NCBI RefSeq assembly: GCF_030523955.1
Contig: NZ_JAUNHL010000014.1
Span: 1-43,140, forward strand
Reading direction: 5' to 3'
From: Neisseria sp.
GTDB taxonomy: Bacteria > Pseudomonadota > Gammaproteobacteria > Burkholderiales > Neisseriaceae
Length of the DNA: 43,140 bases
Positions 40,801 through 43,140 of the stretch are shown one piece after another. Position 1 is the stretch's first letter. The number at the start of each line of letters is the position of its first letter. The notes under the pieces are model-generated. The model had not been told where the DNA came from and searched no databases. It saw nothing but the letters and a program-made list of their open reading frames with translations. The position numbers and the translations under genes are program-made.

Positions 40801-43140
40801 TAGTAGCATCATTCAAAGCTGTACCATTAACTGTATCGTTGCCTGCTCCAGCTCTGATTACATCTACCAACGAAACTCCTTGAATTACATCATCCATGCT
40901 GGTACCTTGAACAGCAGCAATATTAATATTATTAATATCCCAGATGGTTCCGTCTGAAAACTCAATTCTATTGATATTACGACTCTCTCCTCTATACATA
41001 AAAAATTCGTTCTCTACTGTAATGGTATCCCCACTTCCCAGATGAGTAATTGTCATATCGTCGTTAACATTGCGAACAATGAAATCATCAGACGACTTAA
41101 AGTCCGTAAAACGTAAGGTATCAATTTCGGATACGTCATTAGACCAATTATCTTGAATAATGTCGTGCCCCCAATTTTTCTCAAAGACAAAAATATCATT
41201 ACCATAACCACCATTTAAAATATCATTGCCCGTACCTCCATTTAAGATATCATTGCCATTGTCACCAATTAATACATCATCACCTAAGTATCCATGTAGT
41301 ACATTATCTCTATCAGATATTCCTAATAACTTATCATTTTGATTAGTTCCTATTCCTATTTTTGATAATAAGAATTCAGTTGTCATCTGATGACTACTTT
41401 GCTCTCCAATTTTAATTATCTCTATTGAAAATCTCTTGTCTAAGAAAAAATTGTACAACGCAACTGAGGACTCTGTCGTCGGGTTTGATATAACCAAGTA
41501 ATCAGATTCTTTTCTAAATACAAGGTCATCAATCGAAGCAATACCATTGAACCATAGAGTATCAACTCCTGTAATTTCTCTAGAAATATCATAATCATAA
41601 ACCACATCATGGCCGTGCTTTAAATCAAAAATATAAACATCATTATTATTTTCAGATTTTGTAAAAGTTAATCCTGGAACAGCAACAGTAGGTTCTCCTA
41701 CCAATTGATCGGCATATTTAAGTCTAAATAAATTCGATTTTTCAGAATGCTGTGTAACATCATGCCAATAAAGGCCCAAATATCCACCAATCAAGATATC
41801 ATTACCAGCCCCCCCTTCTAACGTGTCATTTCCATTTCCACCTTGTATAATGTCATTTCCATCATCACCATATATATAATCATTTGTATCAAAACCACGA
41901 ATTACATCATCTTTTTTGGTATGAGAGTCATTTAATATTTTCTGCAACACTTCCTGCAAACTAAAAATCTTATCATTTTTAAAGATAAATCTAATTGCAT
42001 CTGATTTATCATTTATATTAGATAATACCGATTTCAGGCTGAGCTGACTCTCTGCGCCTAATTTCAAAATTAAATCATCATTTAAATCATCTCGCTTTTT
42101 AACAGTAAAAGTGTTGGAGCCATTAAAGGCTAAATACCATTTATCCTGCTTATCATAATATTTGAAAGGAGAATTAAAGTTATCCAGGTAATTCGAGTTG
42201 TTTAAAGAAATGGTATACAAAACCTCGTTGTCATATAAAATATTAGTATATTGATATACAATACGGGTAGTTAAAGCTTGGGTCGTATGAAAAGCTGATG
42301 CAAATAATATACTTAATTTGTTGCTTATTTTCCCATTAGGCTTACTTGTTATTACAACATTCCCATCAAATGTTGAATAATCGTCAGGCATCACAACTTC
42401 ATCATCAAAGTCTTTTCTCTCAAATGCCAAATCATTCAAGTCTAGGTTAGGCAACTTTATTGTAAAGTCTTTAAGAAGCCTCTCTTGGCCATCAAACAAG
42501 ATATTATCTTTTCCTGAAATTTCATCAGAAATTAAAACTGTATCATGGCTGGACACAATAAAAGTATCATCCCCCATGCCACCATCTAAAATATCTTTAC
42601 CACTTCCACCGTCTAGATAATCATCACCAGCACCTCCATGAACAATATCATCACCATCCTTACCAAAGATGCTATCATTTCCAGCGCTACCAAATATTTC
42701 ATCGTTTGCATCGGTACCATTCATTAACTGTACATATACATCGTTCGGCTTCAAAACGACTCCGTCAGCAAACTCCCAGTTGATAATAACTTGGCTATCA
42801 TATTTAACCTCTGAACTAAACTGTCCTTGAATACGAATTTGTTCGTCGGTACCTTTTTTTATGATCAGCAAATCCAAACCATCACGTTTGAATTCCACCG
42901 CACTAGAGGGTGTATCACGGAAATACATATGATCTTCACCATCGCTTCCAGTGACAATATCCTGCCCCCAGTTGCCTGTGAACACAAATGTATCCACGCC
43001 TGACCCACCATCTAATTGATCATTACCGGCTCCACCATTAATAATGTCATTTCCTTTTTCGCCATTAATAATGTCATTATCAGCCCCACCGACAATCACA
43101 TCATTGCCATCGGTACCATTCATTAACTGTACATATACAT
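37838..43140 (-). CDS. Giant RTX repeat protein, partial (right edge)
   Basis: At least 1766 residues of a calcium-binding RTX protein are in the window; the 5' end lies past 43140, so the ATG at 43123 is internal. It holds many nonapeptide arrays of the form GGxGNDxLx (e.g. LEGGDGNDYLDGGDGNDYLF), alternating with modules containing QYYYYAGSGQDIIDQTGGG, ILFTN, RVSFRKDGNDLLVL and VRVKGHFLGGEKAIAGVQP, the haemolysin-type calcium-binding related domain. The C-terminus ends NPSTNPLLAASSI, compatible with a type I secretion signal. It is secreted or surface-bound in related bacteria (FrpA/FrpC-like proteins). No type I exporter genes are in view. Confidence 0.9.
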   Translation of the reverse strand, partial: VYVQLMNGTDGNDVIVGGADNDIINGEKGNDIINGGAGNDQLDGGSGVDTFVFTGNWGQDIVTGSDGEDHMYFRDTPSSAVEFKRDGLDLLIIKKGTDEQIRIQGQFSSEVKYDSQVIINWEFADGVVLKPNDVYVQLMNGTDANDEIFGSAGNDSIFGKDGDDIVHGGAGDDYLDGGSGKDILDGGMGDDTFIVSSHDTVLISDEISGKDNILFDGQERLLKDFTIKLPNLDLNDLAFERKDFDDEVVMPDDYSTFDGNVVITSKPNGKISNKLSILFASAFHTTQALTTRIVYQYTNILYDNEVLYTISLNNSNYLDNFNSPFKYYDKQDKWYLAFNGSNTFTVKKRDDLNDDLILKLGAESQLSLKSVLSNINDKSDAIRFIFKNDKIFSLQEVLQKILNDSHTKKDDVIRGFDTNDYIYGDDGNDIIQGGNGNDTLEGGAGNDILIGGYLGLYWHDVTQHSEKSNLFRLKYADQLVGEPTVAVPGLTFTKSENNNDVYIFDLKHGHDVVYDYDISREITGVDTLWFNGIASIDDLVFRKESDYLVISNPTTESSVALYNFFLDKRFSIEIIKIGEQSSHQMTTEFLLSKIGIGTNQNDKLLGISDRDNVLHGYLGDDVLIGDNGNDILNGGTGNDILNGGYGNDIFVFEKNWGHDIIQDNWSNDVSEIDTLRFTDFKSSDDFIVRNVNDDMTITHLGSGDTITVENEFFMYRGESRNINRIEFSDGTIWDINNINIAAVQGTSMDDVIQGVSLVDVIRAGAGNDTVNGTALNDATNEIYGEAGNDTLSGIGLLDGGDGNDVLDGHGLLYGQNGDDTLSGSGELYGGEGNDKLFIKDVQSLTDTPLLAGGSGDDVLDAGDGVRIFTNNKTEQQIAEEKENILTHTLEGGEGNDILYGSFSNEIYVFEAGFGRDDLYERKQGQAYSNVADSYDIIRFGNGIAVDDISYVRRDLDLILQHRNGVDSINVHNYFQEPNNHFKINLVEFADGTKLTSAQIESKITYYGTDAADNLFGYRDSSETIDGGAGSDYIGAGNGNDRLLGGAGNDRLDGGIGNDILDGGAGDDQYYYYAGSGQDIIDQTGGGRDILFTNNVATERVSFRKEGNDLLVVIDNDINQSIRVKGHFFGGEKAIAGVQPNGGNTITAADIAAQIRAQETGGQYDRVIEGTAVADTNLIGSSGKDLILGLVGDDNLFGFAGDDRLEGGDGNDYLDGGDGNDYLFGGLGNDRLAGKAGNDTLDGGAGDDQYYYYAGSGQDIIDQTGGGRDILFTNDVPAERVSFRKDGNDLLVLVDNDLNQSVRVKGHFLGGEKAIAGVQPNGGNTITVAQIATKVGVTTTTPTPPINNPTPTVPSPSTGSYDKTVNGTSAADTNLVGSAGKDLILGLAGADNLFGFAGEDRLEGGDGNDYLDGGDGNDYLFGGLDNDRLAGKAGNDTLDGGAGDDQYYYYIGSGQDTIDQTGGGRDILFTNDAAASRVSFQKDGNDLLVLIDQDVNQSVRVKGHFLGGEKAITGVQPNGGSTITATEIAARIKAQETGGQYDRVTDGTALADTNLVGSAGKDLIYGLAGDDRLWGFAGDDRLDGGDGNDYLSGGNGKGSGSGNDILIGGDGNDTLYGEDGNDYLSGGVGKDSYLYYVDHGIDVIETGGGGDILFFNQIQASQLSYHRSQDDLIILVNGDANQQVRVLKHFLGDNYALGGIQPTGSSTLNVAAIAGKLTTLPESVAATAQATNAMINAMAAFGNQSSGGIAVVNNNPSTNPLLAASSI
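38186..39990 (-). repeat. Tandem RTX modules of 540-591 bp
   Basis: Four modules are marked by an AATATCTC-containing string at about 38186, 38741, 39332 and 39872, spaced 555, 591 and 540 bases apart. Long stretches between them are near-identical at DNA level, for example around 38585-38645, 39175-39235 and 39715-39775. The spacings are multiples of three, so gain or loss of a module keeps the frame. Confidence 0.8.
42711..43140 (-). repeat. 399 bp-spaced direct repeat at the right edge
   Basis: A 31-base string containing GGTACCATTCATTAACTG occurs exactly at 42711-42741 and 43110-43140. The spacing of 399 bases is 133 codons. The repeated protein segment is VQLMNGTD. The second copy touches the window edge, so the repeat continues outside. 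Confidence 0.8.

Larger units (their letters stand above)
7403..43140. mobile_element. Integrated conjugative element (partial, right end not in window)
   Basis: From the tRNA fragment rightwards the window holds a continuous conjugation module (ssb, virB1-B11, virD4, primase, ardC, mobC-like, relaxase), then cargo, toxin-antitoxin genes, a defence insertion and an RTX gene. All transfer genes read intact on the plus strand. No integrase, replication initiator or partition gene is seen, so either these lie past 43140 or the element is degraded or plasmid-derived. Whether the RTX gene (37838 on) belongs to the element or to flanking chromosome cannot be settled here. Confidence 0.7.

Noticed and set aside
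37838-43140. RTX repeats read as a CRISPR array or satellite DNA
   Set aside because: The repeats follow nonapeptide codon periodicity in one open frame and lack uniform spacers; they are protein-coding.

Overview
The window looks like chromosomal DNA of a Neisseriaceae species, carrying most of a large integrated conjugative element. The lineage call rests on single and inverted-pair copies of a DNA uptake sequence of the form TGCCTGTCTGAAA (the TG-wad dialect reported for the Neisseria wadsworthii group, from memory) and on gene families typical of Neisseria. A block inside the element instead carries the classical GCCGTCTGAA dialect, so the element is a mosaic.

Layout. (1) 1-7350 is ordinary chromosome: the start of gcvP, lpxH, an MFS transporter, ilvE, a 3-methyladenine glycosylase I overlapping an EamA permease, a YgeA-type racemase, and an IS1595-family insertion sequence whose transposase has lost an expected catalytic Asp. 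(2) At 7355-7402 lies the 3' half of a CAU-anticodon tRNA on the minus strand with no 5' half, which I read as an attachment site. The element lies to its right; no integrase or intact tRNA is in view, so the other end should be beyond 43140. (3) 7585-28300 is a full P-type (VirB/D4-like) type IV secretion and DNA-transfer module in one direction: ssb, virB1 to virB11 (including a 40-residue virB7-like lipoprotein), a thermonuclease, a second ssb, virD4, a 1000-residue primase, ardC, a mobC-like gene and a MOBP-type relaxase. Most of its genes are preceded by a terminator-like hairpin running directly into the ribosome binding site. (4) 28347-32142 is cargo: a DNA methyltransferase, a DUF5131 protein with a coupled 34-residue ORF, a membrane protein, a VapC/FitB remnant, and an epsilon/zeta-like toxin pair resembling those of gonococcal conjugative plasmids. 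(5) 32375-37658 is a decayed serine resolvase gene split by a 4.79 kb insertion carrying a complete ABC-three-component-like defence system (regulator, nuclease-like effector, middle component, DUF2326 ATPase). (6) 37838-43140 is a giant RTX protein gene, minus strand, running off the right edge and built of tandem modules.

How it fits together. The relaxase and accessory protein would process oriT, VirD4 would pass the strand to the VirB channel, and SSB, primase, ArdC and the methyltransferase would establish and protect the incoming DNA. The zeta toxin carries at its C-terminus a motif also found at the end of ArdC, and its last residues also resemble those of the primase. I think this shared tail may be a translocation signal for this secretion system, which would make the zeta toxin a candidate conjugation-delivered protein. 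That and the defence insertion in the resolvase are the two most interesting points in the window. All functional claims are from reading the sequence; no searches were run.
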